Below the pieces are notes generated by a model, which worked only from the letters and a program-made list of their open reading frames with translations, did not search any database and was not told the origin of the DNA. From assembly GCF_000383575.1 (NCBI RefSeq), contig NZ_KB911579.1, forward strand, positions 1,873,387-1,937,386: a DNA stretch of 64,000 nucleotides, read 5' to 3'. This document shows, piece by piece, positions 1 through 8,055 of this stretch. A program made the position numbers and the translations under genes. The stretch comes from Salinispora oceanensis (GTDB lineage Bacteria > Actinomycetota > Actinomycetes > Mycobacteriales > Micromonosporaceae). Every line of letters starts with the position of its first letter. Position 1 is the first letter of the stretch.

Positions 1-72
1 GGCCGTTGGAGATGTCAATATCCAGGTCAGTCTCTTGGCCGCCGACGGCGGCGTGGTGACCTGGATAGGTCG
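1..72. other. Contig-end sequence with an inverted repeat, no gene
   Basis: No coding region is supported. A 10-base inverted repeat (20-29 against 57-66, ATCCAGGTCA and its complement) flanks a GC-rich segment. Because library linkers begin at 73, this piece may be a chimeric read end rather than the true genomic neighbour of position 369. Confidence 0.5.
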
Positions 73-368
73 ATAACTTCGTATAGCATACATTATACGA
101 AGTTATCGACCTAGATCGGAAGAGGGTCGATAACTTCGTATAATGTATGCTATACGAAGTTATGCGGTGCATAACTTCGTATAGCATACATTATACGAAG
201 TTATGTGAACGTGTGCTCTTCCGATCTGGTGCATAACTTCGTATAGCATACATTATACGAAGTTATGCACCTAGGTAGATCGGAAGAGCTCTGAACTCCA
301 GTCACATAACTTCGTATAATGTATGCAATACGAAGTTATGCATACATTATACGAAGTTATGTGACTGG
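73..368. other. Synthetic loxP linkers and Illumina adapter residue (assembly artefact)
   Basis: Five 34-bp loxP sites lie at 73-106, 130-163, 171-204, 233-266 and 306-339 (the last with one spacer change), and a partial one at 341-360, in alternating orientation. Between them are Illumina adapter pieces: AGATCGGAAGAG at 113-124, GTGTGCTCTTCCGATCT at 211-227, and a shortened index-adapter segment at 277-305 ending CTCCAGTCAC. GTGACTGG at 361-368 is again adapter-like. This is Cre-lox mate-pair library material, not genomic DNA. Short reading frames across 319-546 arise from it and should not be annotated. Confidence 0.97.
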
Positions 369-677
369 CGTTCGATCGGTGCGCCCCGATTGGCGGCTTG
401 TTCCTCCGGCGGCGGCTGAACCAACGGATCTTCACAACTACCTCCTGGTGTCCTTGGACAGGGCCCCACCCGCTCTTGCCGGATGCGGGCGGGGCCCTGG
501 GCAGGACCCATCCCAGCTACGCTCGGCGAGGAACAGGTCCGCATGAGTGACAGTCTCGATAGGACCGGCCTGGTTTCGATACCTGCTCACGCTGATCGAG
601 CAGATCTTGGGCCTGATTGGGCAGCGATGGGCAGCCGTGAGGAGACGCGCGAAAAACCGAGCAGAAAGTGGGCAGCG

Positions 678-1487
678 ATGGGCAGTGTCATGGACTACGT
701 GCTGATGGAGCTTCGCTTACTTCGCCAAACCCTGGGCCTCAGCCAGGAGGACTTCGGGCGCAGCATCGGCTACTCGGCCTCGCACGTGAGCGCCGTCGAG
801 ACCGGCGGGCGTCCACTCACGCCGGACTACGCGATCGCGGTCGACCGGACCCACGACCCCGCGTTCCGAGAGGGCCAGGACGGCCGATTCAGCCGGATGC
901 TCCGGCAACTCGCCAAGGCCGACCCGGACTGGTTACGCGAGTGGATCGAGTTCGAGCAGGAGGCGACCCTACTCCGCTGGTACGAGCCGGCCTTCGTGCC
1001 CGGGCTGCTTCAGACCGAGGCGTATGCACGCGCCATGTTCACCACGGACATTCTCCAACCTGCCGAGGTTGAGCAACGAGTCCAATCCCGGCTCGCACGC
1101 CAAGCCATCCTCACTCGTGACTCCGGTGCGCCCCTGGTGGCCGTGCTCGACGTGATGGTGCTCCGTCGGCCGGTGGTCGGCCAGCCGGGGGTGCTGGCCG
1201 AGCAGGTCGCCCACCTGGTGAAGATGGCGGAGCTACCGCACGTGCAGATCCTCGTGGTGCCCGAGGAGGCCGGGATCTATCCTGGACTGCAGGGCGGTTT
1301 CATCCTGGCCACCCTGGGCGACGGCTCGATGGTGACCCACCTCGATCACCAGGTGCGCGCGCAGGTGGTGAACGGGGCCGATGACCTTGCTAGCCTCCAG
1401 CGAACGTGGGAGGCGGTCCGGGGTGAGGCTCTCCCTCGTAGGCAGTCCCTCGACCTGATCAAGGAAGCGGCGCAGACATGGACATGA
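678..1487 (+). CDS. XRE-family HTH regulator with DUF5753 domain
   Basis: A predicted cytoplasmic DNA-binding protein of about 269 residues. An XRE helix-turn-helix lies near the N-terminus (LRQTLGLSQEDFGRSIGYSA), followed by the DUF5753 sensor-like domain, recognisable from WYEPAFVPGLLQTEAYAR and the ILVVPEEAGIYPGLQGGF segment. Such proteins are common in actinomycetes, each next to a DUF397 gene, and some pairs control development or antibiotic output. The partner follows here with a 10-base overlap. The start is uncertain. ATG 543 has a good ribosome site (GAGGAA, 528-533), but codons before 678 lack the high third-position GC of real coding sequence here, so 678 (or 690) is preferred. A 16-base repeat GGGCAGCGATGGGCAG occurs just before and across the start and could be an operator. 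Confidence 0.87.
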   Translation: MGSVMDYVLMELRLLRQTLGLSQEDFGRSIGYSASHVSAVETGGRPLTPDYAIAVDRTHDPAFREGQDGRFSRMLRQLAKADPDWLREWIEFEQEATLLRWYEPAFVPGLLQTEAYARAMFTTDILQPAEVEQRVQSRLARQAILTRDSGAPLVAVLDVMVLRRPVVGQPGVLAEQVAHLVKMAELPHVQILVVPEEAGIYPGLQGGFILATLGDGSMVTHLDHQVRAQVVNGADDLASLQRTWEAVRGEALPRRQSLDLIKEAAQTWT

Positions 1488-1666
1488 CTGGTGCCCGATG
1501 GCACAAATCAACGCGGTCCGGCACCAACGGCGGGTCGTGTGTCGAGGTGGCCGACAACCTGCCCAGCGTCGTGCTCGTGCGCGACACCAAGGACCGGGAC
1601 GGCGGCACCCTCCAGTTCCACCCGACGGTGTGGCAAACCTTCGTCGACTTCGCCAAGCGACACTGA
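1478..1666 (+). CDS. DUF397 domain protein
   Basis: A 62-residue protein that is essentially one DUF397 domain: W-KSTRSGTNGGSCVEVA near the N-terminus, then VRDTKDRDGG and a C-terminal W-FVDFAK. Small DUF397 proteins are the usual partners of XRE/DUF5753 regulators and are thought to bind or antagonise them. Its ATG lies inside the 3' end of the upstream regulator gene (overlap 1478-1487), so the two are translationally coupled. A hairpin terminator follows at once. The biochemical role is not known. Confidence 0.93.
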   Translation: MDMTGARWHKSTRSGTNGGSCVEVADNLPSVVLVRDTKDRDGGTLQFHPTVWQTFVDFAKRH

Positions 1667-1676
1667 CCAGCGCCAC

Positions 1677-1713
1677 GGAAGGCCCGGCTCCCCCTACGGA
1701 GACCGGGCCTTTC
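1677..1713 (+). terminator. Hairpin terminator after the XRE/DUF397 pair
   Basis: A GC-rich stem (AAGGCCCGG at 1679-1687 with its complement at 1703-1711, extendable by two pairs) around a 15-base loop, 10 bases after the DUF397 stop. There is no long T-run, as is common in actinomycetes. Confidence 0.75.
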
Positions 1714-1805
1714 CGGGTCTACTGCCGTTAACGACGGGTCCCAACCCGGTCGGTGATCCGCGCCTCGCGCATGGCACAGCCCTTACTGAATTCCAGCGAA
1801 GAACT

Positions 1806-1835
1806 GCTTGACCTCAATCTAAGTTGAGGTCAAGC
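1806..1835 (-). terminator. Perfect 12-bp hairpin after the lipoprotein gene
   Basis: GCTTGACCTCAA (1806-1817) and its exact complement (1824-1835) enclose a six-base loop, two bases beyond the stop of the minus-strand lipoprotein gene and between convergent genes. Most likely a terminator. It is AT-richer than its surroundings, so an operator role cannot be excluded. Confidence 0.65.
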
Positions 1836-1837
1836 CA

Positions 1838-2341
1838 CTACTGCGGCCCAGGCGTCCCGAACTCCCACACGCAAGGCGAACTAGCACCCAGGCGGACATC
1901 GTAATGCCCACCCCGATCATAAGTACGAACCGAAAGCTTGTAGCCATCGTCGGTTCGGACGAAGTAGCGGTGCTGGTTGCTAGAATTCTCGTCTATAAAT
2001 GCCGTGTAGCCCTTGCGCTCCCAGAACTCGGAAAGGATCGATAAAACATCGGTCTCCGACCACGTGCCGGAGACGGGCGGAATAACCTGAGCGCTTCGCT
2101 CCGAGAACACCGGCCCGGTGGAAAGATCACACGGGACACCATCCAAGTTCGGACGTCTATCGATCGTAGCGTCGGAAGGCAACTGGGCGATCGCCTCCTG
2201 CAGAATCTCCTCAACTCGTTCAGCCGCTTGCGCAAGCGTCTCGGTAGGTTGCATAGCGCTATCCTTTCCCAAACAGCCAGCCGTCGTAAATACGATCAAG
2301 ATAGCTGCGGTCAGCACGGCACCTACCCGCCGATAAGCCAT
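1838..2341 (-). CDS. Putative secreted lipoprotein
   Basis: 167 residues with a classic lipoprotein signal: RR near the N-terminus, a hydrophobic stretch, and the lipobox TAGC at about residues 20-23, so the mature protein would be lipid-anchored at Cys23 outside the membrane. The rest has no catalytic motif that I recognise. It is mixed alpha/beta with two further cysteines (PCDLS, SPCVWEF) that could form a disulfide. The ATG follows AAAGGTGAACC. It lies 13 bases downstream of the DUF1023 hydrolase gene and is probably its operon partner, so it may act at the cell surface with the products of that operon. Confidence 0.8.
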   Translation of the reverse strand: MAYRRVGAVLTAAILIVFTTAGCLGKDSAMQPTETLAQAAERVEEILQEAIAQLPSDATIDRRPNLDGVPCDLSTGPVFSERSAQVIPPVSGTWSETDVLSILSEFWERKGYTAFIDENSSNQHRYFVRTDDGYKLSVRTYDRGGHYDVRLGASSPCVWEFGTPGPQ

Positions 2342-2354
2342 GTCGGTTCACCTT

Positions 2355-3956
2355 TTATTCAGCTTGACCGGTGACAATCTCTGCGATATTTGTGCGCGCA
2401 GGATTACTTTCTTCCCAGTAGGCGGAGTGGGCGCCGGCCATGTCAAGGAAGCTACCCGAGTCACTGCGGAAGACCCGCGCCCCGAAGTCGGCCTCACTGG
2501 GATCCTTGCCATGCGTGAAACCCCAGTCCGGCACCAGACCAATAACGTCGTGCTTCGCCGTGGTGGCCCAGACCTGATCGGGGCGCACTCCAGTCAATTC
2601 GGAAGCGTGATCAACACCAACACCAGGCGAACCGACGAACACCACAGCATCAGCATCGAAGTCAGAGTCCCGAGCAGCGTGACCGATAACCGTAGAGCCA
2701 TAACTATGACCAAGCACCGTGTTGCGCGACGGACCCTCCCCATCGTGAGTAGCCCGCAGCCCACTCTGGAACCTGTCCAGGACCGGACCACCGCCCTCGG
2801 CATAGGATTCCCCACCAGCATCAGAAATCAAGTCCGGCGCGTCGTAGCCATACCAGTAGACCACCGAGGTCTTCTCACCACCTGCCGCCCAAGCGGCGTC
2901 CTGGGCCATGGCGTCCATACGCTTCAGCCCGCCACCGGCACTGGAAAGTTGCTCGCCAGTGCCCGGCACGTAGGTGAGCACATTCTCGGCGGTGTCCGGG
3001 TTGCCGACCGAGACGATCGCCCGACCGTCCCCGTCGCTGGAGAACCCGATGAGGTACGCCTCCGGCCGATTCGGATCGTTCAACCGGGAGGTAATCGCGT
3101 CGATGCCCCGCAGCTTACTGGCCAGCTCAGCACGCCCGCGCTCGAGCAATAGCCTCGTATCGGCCGGCAGGAGTTCGTGATCGTAAGGATGCTCATTAGC
3201 AGCGCGAAACGCCTGTTGCAATAGATCACTCTGGCGCTCCAACACCGTACGGTTGGCCACATCCCGATCAGAGACCGGAACGCCGTCCAGCTGCCCGACC
3301 AGGTCCGGGAACTCCCGCAACGCCTGCTCCTGCTGCAACGGAGTCAACGACTCCCACCACGCATGAACCTCCGCCGGACTCCGCCCCGCCTGCGCCTCCA
3401 ACACCCCACGAGAAACCCCACCAAGCCGACCCGTCCCGAACCCCACCCGCGGCGACGGCCCATTAACCGCGATGGCATTAGCAGTCGCATCATCCTGCGC
3501 CCGCGCATACTCCACCACCGTCGGCAAGTACCGAAGCACCGACTCGGTAGCCCGACTGGAACGATCCAAACCACCAGCCATGTCCGCCGACGGCGGCGGC
3601 GCCGTCGCCCCAGTCACCATGTCCACCTGATAACCAGCTACCCGCGCCGCAGCGACAATCTCCTCCGCCTGCCGCCGCAACCCCAGCATCGCGTACGCAT
3701 GCTGCTCCAACGCATCCGCGACCCGCCTCGCCGGGTTGTACACGTTACTCACCTCAGCCCGCAACGCCTCGCCCTTGCCCACCGCAGCCGCCGAAGCCCG
3801 ACCGGCCGGCCACACATGAACAAGATCCCGGCTCCCCCGGATCAGCTGCTCAGCGGCATCGTCGATCCCCTGCGCCAGCCGACCCCACACCTGCGCCGAC
3901 TCATGCCACGGATCCGGCCGAAAATCGAGCACATCCCGCAACGTCAGATCACTCAC
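2355..3956 (-). CDS. DUF1023 alpha/beta-hydrolase with WXG100-like N-terminus
   Basis: 533 residues. The first ~130 form helices typical of WXG100/ESX substrates (VWGRLAQGIDDAAEQLIRG and onward). The C-terminal half is an alpha/beta-hydrolase of the DUF1023 family with nucleophile elbow GHSYGSTVIG and a downstream GAH that could supply the catalytic His. Proteins of this build are often coded next to small WXG100 partners and are candidates for type VII export. Its start codon overlaps the stop of the WXG100-like gene by four bases (ATGA). The substrate is unknown; lipase, esterase or peptidase activity is possible. No secretion machinery is coded in this window. Confidence 0.85.
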   Translation of the reverse strand: MSDLTLRDVLDFRPDPWHESAQVWGRLAQGIDDAAEQLIRGSRDLVHVWPAGRASAAAVGKGEALRAEVSNVYNPARRVADALEQHAYAMLGLRRQAEEIVAAARVAGYQVDMVTGATAPPPSADMAGGLDRSSRATESVLRYLPTVVEYARAQDDATANAIAVNGPSPRVGFGTGRLGGVSRGVLEAQAGRSPAEVHAWWESLTPLQQEQALREFPDLVGQLDGVPVSDRDVANRTVLERQSDLLQQAFRAANEHPYDHELLPADTRLLLERGRAELASKLRGIDAITSRLNDPNRPEAYLIGFSSDGDGRAIVSVGNPDTAENVLTYVPGTGEQLSSAGGGLKRMDAMAQDAAWAAGGEKTSVVYWYGYDAPDLISDAGGESYAEGGGPVLDRFQSGLRATHDGEGPSRNTVLGHSYGSTVIGHAARDSDFDADAVVFVGSPGVGVDHASELTGVRPDQVWATTAKHDVIGLVPDWGFTHGKDPSEADFGARVFRSDSGSFLDMAGAHSAYWEESNPARTNIAEIVTGQAE

Positions 3957-4267
3957 CGCGGCAGCACCCCCGAGCGCCGCAACCCATCAGCGTTCACCTC
4001 ATCCGCGGCCCGATACTCCCGCGCCGAAGCGCTCAAATCCGCACCGAACCCCTCCAACTCCTCCACCAGCCGGCTCAGCTCCGCCAGCCACGCCTGCTCC
4101 GCACCCCGCGCTGCGACCACCGCAGCCGAACCCGGCGGCGACGACGGCGCCAGGCCCGCACCAGCCACCCGCACCGACTCCCGCAACATCGCCGCCGTCG
4201 CCTCCACCTGCGCCCCCGCACTCTCCAGGGCGTCGACATCAACCGCGAATCCCGGATGCATCAGCAC
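3953..4267 (-). CDS. Small WXG100-like (ESX-type) helical protein
   Basis: 104 residues, predicted as a helical hairpin: an N-terminal helix (VDVDALESAGAQVEATAAML), a flexible Gly/Pro/Ser turn, and a second long helix ending in RRSGVLPR. A strict WXG motif is absent, but length, helix pattern and position before a DUF1023 gene fit an ESX partner or chaperone. It is the first gene of a three-gene unit (this protein, DUF1023 hydrolase, lipoprotein). The function is inferred from context only. Confidence 0.75.
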   Translation of the reverse strand: MLMHPGFAVDVDALESAGAQVEATAAMLRESVRVAGAGLAPSSPPGSAAVVAARGAEQAWLAELSRLVEELEGFGADLSASAREYRAADEVNADGLRRSGVLPR

Positions 4268-4379
4268 CTCCCGCTCGTGCGACCCCGCACAGTATCGAAG
4301 GTTCGCCAGCTTGGATGTAACAGCAGCCGTCGCGATAGATCACCCAGCGTGACTATGAGTGCACGGGCTCGGCCCCGGC

Positions 4380-5150
4380 TCAGGGCTTGCGCTTCTCCAC
4401 CCGGGTCCATCCGGTCCAGCCACGTTCGGCGAGCAACTCGGACAGCCGGGCGACGACGGGGTGGGTACCAAAGGAGAACGAATCCAGCAACCGGACAAAT
4501 GTCTGGTCTGGAATGATTTCGTCCTGCTGGTCCAGCACCCCGTTCGCCGCCGCCTCCTCGTACTGGTCGCTCAGCAGGTCCGCGATCTCGCACAGTAGAT
4601 CGTCGTTGTCCGGCTCCACCGTGAGTTGGCTGAGGCGCTGGTAAAACCGGCGGATCTTCGGGTCGGCGAGCTGGGCCACCTTGTCGGCGATGATCGCCGT
4701 GATCGTCTCCGGGAAGCGCGCCGCCATCAGGATCCACGCGTCGCGCTCCCCCTCGACGAGCACCGGCGGTGCGCCGATGTCCCGGAGGCGTTCCAGGTAG
4801 TCGGCCACCTCCTCGGGGACCGCCAGCGACTCGACGGAGCCCAGCTGCGCGACCCGCCGCCGGTGCTCCTGGAGGGTGCGGATCCGCGCCCGCAGCTCCC
4901 GGTCGACCTCGATCCTCGCGGCGGCGAACGTCTCCGGGTCGGCATCGAGCAGCTCCCGGACCCGGGCCAGCGGGACGCCGGCCTCGGCGAGGGTCCGGAT
5001 CCGGATCAGGCGCAGCACCGCGGCGGCGTCGTAGCTCCGGTAGCCGGAGGCGTCGCGTTCCGGCTCCGGCAGGAGCCCGATCTGGTGGTAGTGCCGCACC
5101 GCACGGATGGAAACCCCGGCGTAGGAGGCCAGCCGCCCGATCGTCAGCAT
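4380..5150 (-). CDS. MerR-family transcriptional regulator
   Basis: 256 residues. The N-terminal winged helix-turn-helix is clear (LTIGRLASYAGVSIRAVRHY, YRSYDAAAVLRL), followed by a dimerisation coiled coil (ELRARIRTLQEHRRRVAQL) and a ~130-residue helical ligand domain without a conserved metal-cysteine pattern, which suggests an organic ligand. ATG 5150 follows a strong GGAGGT. It is the third gene of an ABC exporter operon, 26 bases behind the permease, so it probably activates exporter expression when it binds a toxic compound and controls its own synthesis. A candidate operator lies before the first gene (6795-6809). Confidence 0.9.
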   Translation of the reverse strand: MLTIGRLASYAGVSIRAVRHYHQIGLLPEPERDASGYRSYDAAAVLRLIRIRTLAEAGVPLARVRELLDADPETFAAARIEVDRELRARIRTLQEHRRRVAQLGSVESLAVPEEVADYLERLRDIGAPPVLVEGERDAWILMAARFPETITAIIADKVAQLADPKIRRFYQRLSQLTVEPDNDDLLCEIADLLSDQYEEAAANGVLDQQDEIIPDQTFVRLLDSFSFGTHPVVARLSELLAERGWTGWTRVEKRKP

Positions 5151-5176
5151 GGCTACCTCCCCGCCGGGTCCCAACA

Positions 5177-5938
5177 TCACCTGACCTTGCGATGGTAGAC
5201 GGCCCGGGCTACGACGTACGCGACCGCGAGCAGGCCGACGCACCAGGCGAGAGCGATCCACAGGTCGGCGCCGACCTGCTGCTGCGCCAACAGACCGCGG
5301 ACCGTGTCGATAATGGAGGTGACTGGCTGGTTCTCGGCGAAGGCGCGTACCGGGCCGGGCATGCTCTCGGTGGGCACGAACGCCGAGCTGATGAACGGCA
5401 GGAAGATGAGCGGATAGGAGAAGGCGCTCGCCCCCTCCACAGACGTCGCGGTCAGACCGGGGATAACGGCCAGCCAGGTCAGAGCCAGGGTGAACAGCAG
5501 TATGATCCCCGCGACCGCCAACCAGGCCAGCACGCCCGCCCCGGAGCGGAACCCCATCGCGAGGGCGACCAGCACCACCACCACCAGCGAGATCAGGTTG
5601 GCGACCAGCGAGGTCAGCACATGCGCCCACAGTACGGCCGAGCGGGCGATCGGCATGGACTGGAACCGTTCGAAAATGCCGCCCTTCATGTCCAGGAAGA
5701 GCCGGTACGCGGTGTAGGAGATGCCCGACGCCACAGTGATGAGCAGGATGCCGGGGAGCAGGTAGTTCACATAGTTGTCCGAGCCGGCCTCGACCGCACC
5801 GCCCAAGACGTAGACGAAGAGCAGCATGAGGACGATCGGCGTGATTGCGGTCGTGATGATGGTGTCCGGGCTGCGGGCGATGTGGCGCAGGGAACGCTGG
5901 GTCAGGGCGGTGGTGTCGCTCAAGAAGTTGCCAGTCAT
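5177..5938 (-). CDS. ABC-2 type permease, DrrB-like
   Basis: 253 residues with about six membrane segments (SLVVVVLVALAMGF and ILLFTLALTWLAVI are examples) and the conserved ABC-2 region FLDMKGGIFERFQSMPIARS. DrrB-type permeases form the membrane channel for drug or lipid export with a DrrA-type ATPase. Its ATG overlaps the ATPase stop (ATGA, 5935-5938). Together with the MerR gene downstream this is a self-contained inducible efflux unit. The substrate is unknown; hydrophobic antibiotics are typical for the family. Confidence 0.92.
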   Translation of the reverse strand: MTGNFLSDTTALTQRSLRHIARSPDTIITTAITPIVLMLLFVYVLGGAVEAGSDNYVNYLLPGILLITVASGISYTAYRLFLDMKGGIFERFQSMPIARSAVLWAHVLTSLVANLISLVVVVLVALAMGFRSGAGVLAWLAVAGIILLFTLALTWLAVIPGLTATSVEGASAFSYPLIFLPFISSAFVPTESMPGPVRAFAENQPVTSIIDTVRGLLAQQQVGADLWIALAWCVGLLAVAYVVARAVYHRKVR

Positions 5939-6777
5939 CGGGGGTCCTTAGCTGCTCGTACCGGTGCGGTGGATGCGGTCGGCACGGCGGTGTCCCCGCC
6001 GCCGACGATGGCCAGGAAAATGTCCTCCAGGGACGGCTGCTTCTCGACGTACTCCACGGTCGCGGGCGGGAACAGCCGCCGCAGGTCAGCGAGCGTGCCG
6101 TTGGCGATGATGCGCCCCTCGTGCAGGACCGCGATCCGGTCCGCGAGCTGCTCGGCCTCGTCCAGATACTGGGTGGTGAGCAGCACCGTCGTACCCTGGC
6201 CGGCGAGTTCCCGGACGGCCTGCCACACCTCCAGCCGCGCCTGCGGGTCCAGCCCAGTCGTCGGCTCATCGAGGAAAATCACCGGCGGTTTCCCCACCAG
6301 ACTCATCGCGAGGTCAAGGCGACGACGCATCCCACCCGAGTACGTCGCCACCCGGCGGTTCGCCGCGTCGGTGAGGGCGAAGCGGGCCAGCAGGTCATCC
6401 GCGACCCGACCCGGCTCCCGCTGCTGCCGCAACCGGGCCACCAGCACCAGATTCTCCCGCCCGCTGAGAACCTCGTCGACCGCGGCGAACTGCCCGGTCA
6501 GGCTGATCGACGCACGCACCTTTCCCGCCTGCGCGGCAACGTCAAAGCCGTTCACGGTGGCCGCACCGGCATCCGAGCGCAGCAGCGTGGACAGGATCCG
6601 TACCACCGTGGTCTTGCCCGCCCCGTTGGAGCCGAGCAGCGCGAAGACGCTGCCCGGCGCGACGTCGAAGTCGACGCCGCGTAGCACCTGCAGCTCCTGG
6701 AAGGACTTGTGCAGGCCGCGTACCTGGATCGCCGGCTCCCGGCTCTGCCCCGGTACCTGCTGAAGATCTATCGACAT
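5935..6777 (-). CDS. ABC transporter ATPase, DrrA-like
   Basis: 280 residues with a complete ATPase core: Walker A GSNGAGKTT, Q-loop, signature YSGGMRRRLD, Walker B VIFLDEPTTGLD and switch-like TTQYLDEAEQLADR. The short C-terminal extension (VEYVEKQPSLEDIFLAIVG) is typical of the DrrA subfamily. It energises export through the adjacent permease. No ribosome site with normal spacing precedes the ATG; the palindrome typical of MerR-controlled promoters sits only 17 bases upstream, so the message may be leaderless or nearly so. Confidence 0.93.
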   Translation of the reverse strand: MSIDLQQVPGQSREPAIQVRGLHKSFQELQVLRGVDFDVAPGSVFALLGSNGAGKTTVVRILSTLLRSDAGAATVNGFDVAAQAGKVRASISLTGQFAAVDEVLSGRENLVLVARLRQQREPGRVADDLLARFALTDAANRRVATYSGGMRRRLDLAMSLVGKPPVIFLDEPTTGLDPQARLEVWQAVRELAGQGTTVLLTTQYLDEAEQLADRIAVLHEGRIIANGTLADLRRLFPPATVEYVEKQPSLEDIFLAIVGGGDTAVPTASTAPVRAAKDPR

Positions 6778-6794
6778 GCCCCTAGCGTGCAGGG

Positions 6795-6809
6795 TTGACG
6801 CTGCGTCAA
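6795..6809 (-). promoter_or_regulatory. Candidate MerR operator of the exporter operon
   Basis: A near-perfect palindrome, TTGACGCTGCGTCAA, lies just upstream of the ATPase start. On the minus strand a TTGACC hexamer (6810-6815) could serve as -35, with the dyad filling the long (19-20 base) spacer that MerR proteins need. No strong -10 is visible. The assignment rests on position and symmetry. Confidence 0.5.
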
Positions 6810-6926
6810 GGTCAAGCCCGAACCGCCGACAGACCCAAGTTCGAGTAGCGCAGCTCTCCAGCCAGAAAATGATCAGCCGAGTTCCGCTACCACCGGCTCC
6901 GCCACCACCGTGGCCTCCGCCGGCTT

Positions 6927-6956
6927 GGCGAGGTGCGCCAGGCGCCGCACCTCGCC
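6927..6956 (-). terminator. Terminator hairpin after nrdB
   Basis: A perfect 11-bp stem (GGCGAGGTGCG at 6927-6937 with its complement at 6946-6956) and eight-base loop, 23 bases past the nrdB stop on the minus strand. It separates the nrdAB operon from the exporter operon. Confidence 0.75.
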
Positions 6957-6978
6957 CACGTCCGCGCCCAGCTTCGGA

Positions 6979-8055
6979 TCAGAAGTCGTCGTCGAAGGTA
7001 ACGCTCCCGCTGACGCCCATCTGGTACGCCGACACCCGCCGCTCGAAGAAGTTCGACAACTCCTGTACGTCCTGCAACTCCATGAAGGCGAACGGGTTCT
7101 GGCTGCCGTACATCGGGGTGATCCCCAGCGTGACCAGCCGCCGGTCCGCGACGTGCTGGAGGTACTCCCGCATGTCGGTCAGGGAGAGCCCGGACACCCC
7201 CTGCTCGAGCAGGTCCGCGGCGAACTGGACCTCGCAGTCGACCGCCTCCGCCATCATCTCCCTGACCTGCTGCTCCAGGTCGGCGTCGAAGAGGTCCGGC
7301 TCCTCGGCGCGGGCGGTCTCCACCACGTCGAAGGCGAAGGCCATGTGCATGGACTCGTCCCGGAACACCCAGTTGGTGCCGGACGCGAGACCGTTGAGCA
7401 GGCCCCGGGAGCGGAGGAAGTAGACGTAGGCGAAGGCGCCGTAGAAGAACAGGCCCTCGATGCAGGCGGCGAAGCAGATCAGGTTGAGCAGAAACGCCCG
7501 CCGGTCCGCCCGGGTCCGCAGCTCCCGCAGCTCGAAGATCGAGTCGATCCACCGGAAGCAGAACTCGGCCTTGCGGGCGATCGAGGGGATGTTCTCCACC
7601 GCCGCGAACGCCGCGAACCGCTCCTTCTCCTCCGGCACGTAGGTGTCCAGCAGGTTCAGGTAGAACTGGACGTGCACCGCCTCCTCGAAGAGCTGCCGGG
7701 ACAGGTAGAGCCGGCCCTCCGGGGAGTTGACGTGCTGGTAGAGGTTGAGCACCAGGTTGTTGGCGACGATCGTGTCGCCGGTGGCGAAGAACGCGACCAG
7801 CCGGGACACCAGGTGCCGCTCGGCCGGGGAGAGCTTCGCCAGGTCGGCGAGGTCGGAGTGCAGGTCCACCTCCTCCACCGTCCAGGTGTTCTTGATCGCC
7901 TCCTTGAACCGGTCGAAGAAGTGCGGGTACCGCATCGGGCGCAGGGTCAGATCCATGCCGGGGTCGAGCAGCAGCTGCCGCCCGCCACCGGTCCCGGCGG
8001 TCGCGGTACGGGCCTCGGCGGTCGCGGTACGGGTCTCGGCGTCGGTGGTGGTCAT
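6979..8055 (-). CDS. nrdB: Class Ia ribonucleotide reductase, beta (radical) subunit
   Basis: 358 residues. It generates the tyrosyl radical that NrdA needs to reduce ribonucleoside diphosphates. The diiron ligands are visible: GDTI (Asp), FEEAVHVQFY (Glu, His, with the Tyr three residues after the ligand spacing expected for the radical site), KAEFCFRW (Glu) and FRDESMHMAF (Glu, His). The first ~30 residues are low-complexity Thr/Ala, then the conserved core begins at LLLDPGMDLTLRPMRYP. ATG 8055 has GAGG at good spacing; the in-frame ATG at 8061 is too close to it. The gene starts at the nrdA stop, so the two are coupled. Oxygen is required for this class. Confidence 0.96.
   Translation of the reverse strand: MTTTDAETRTATAEARTATAGTGGGRQLLLDPGMDLTLRPMRYPHFFDRFKEAIKNTWTVEEVDLHSDLADLAKLSPAERHLVSRLVAFFATGDTIVANNLVLNLYQHVNSPEGRLYLSRQLFEEAVHVQFYLNLLDTYVPEEKERFAAFAAVENIPSIARKAEFCFRWIDSIFELRELRTRADRRAFLLNLICFAACIEGLFFYGAFAYVYFLRSRGLLNGLASGTNWVFRDESMHMAFAFDVVETARAEEPDLFDADLEQQVREMMAEAVDCEVQFAADLLEQGVSGLSLTDMREYLQHVADRRLVTLGITPMYGSQNPFAFMELQDVQELSNFFERRVSAYQMGVSGSVTFDDDF

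Noticed and set aside
73..360. Repeat-spacer pattern that could pass for a CRISPR-like array or native recombination sites
   Set aside because: The repeats are exact synthetic loxP sites in alternating orientation, mixed with Illumina adapters; no cas genes and no natural spacers.
543..677. N-terminal extension of the first XRE regulator
   Set aside because: A ribosome site exists at 528-533, but third-position GC of these codons is low and the HTH domain needs none of it; 678 or 690 preferred.
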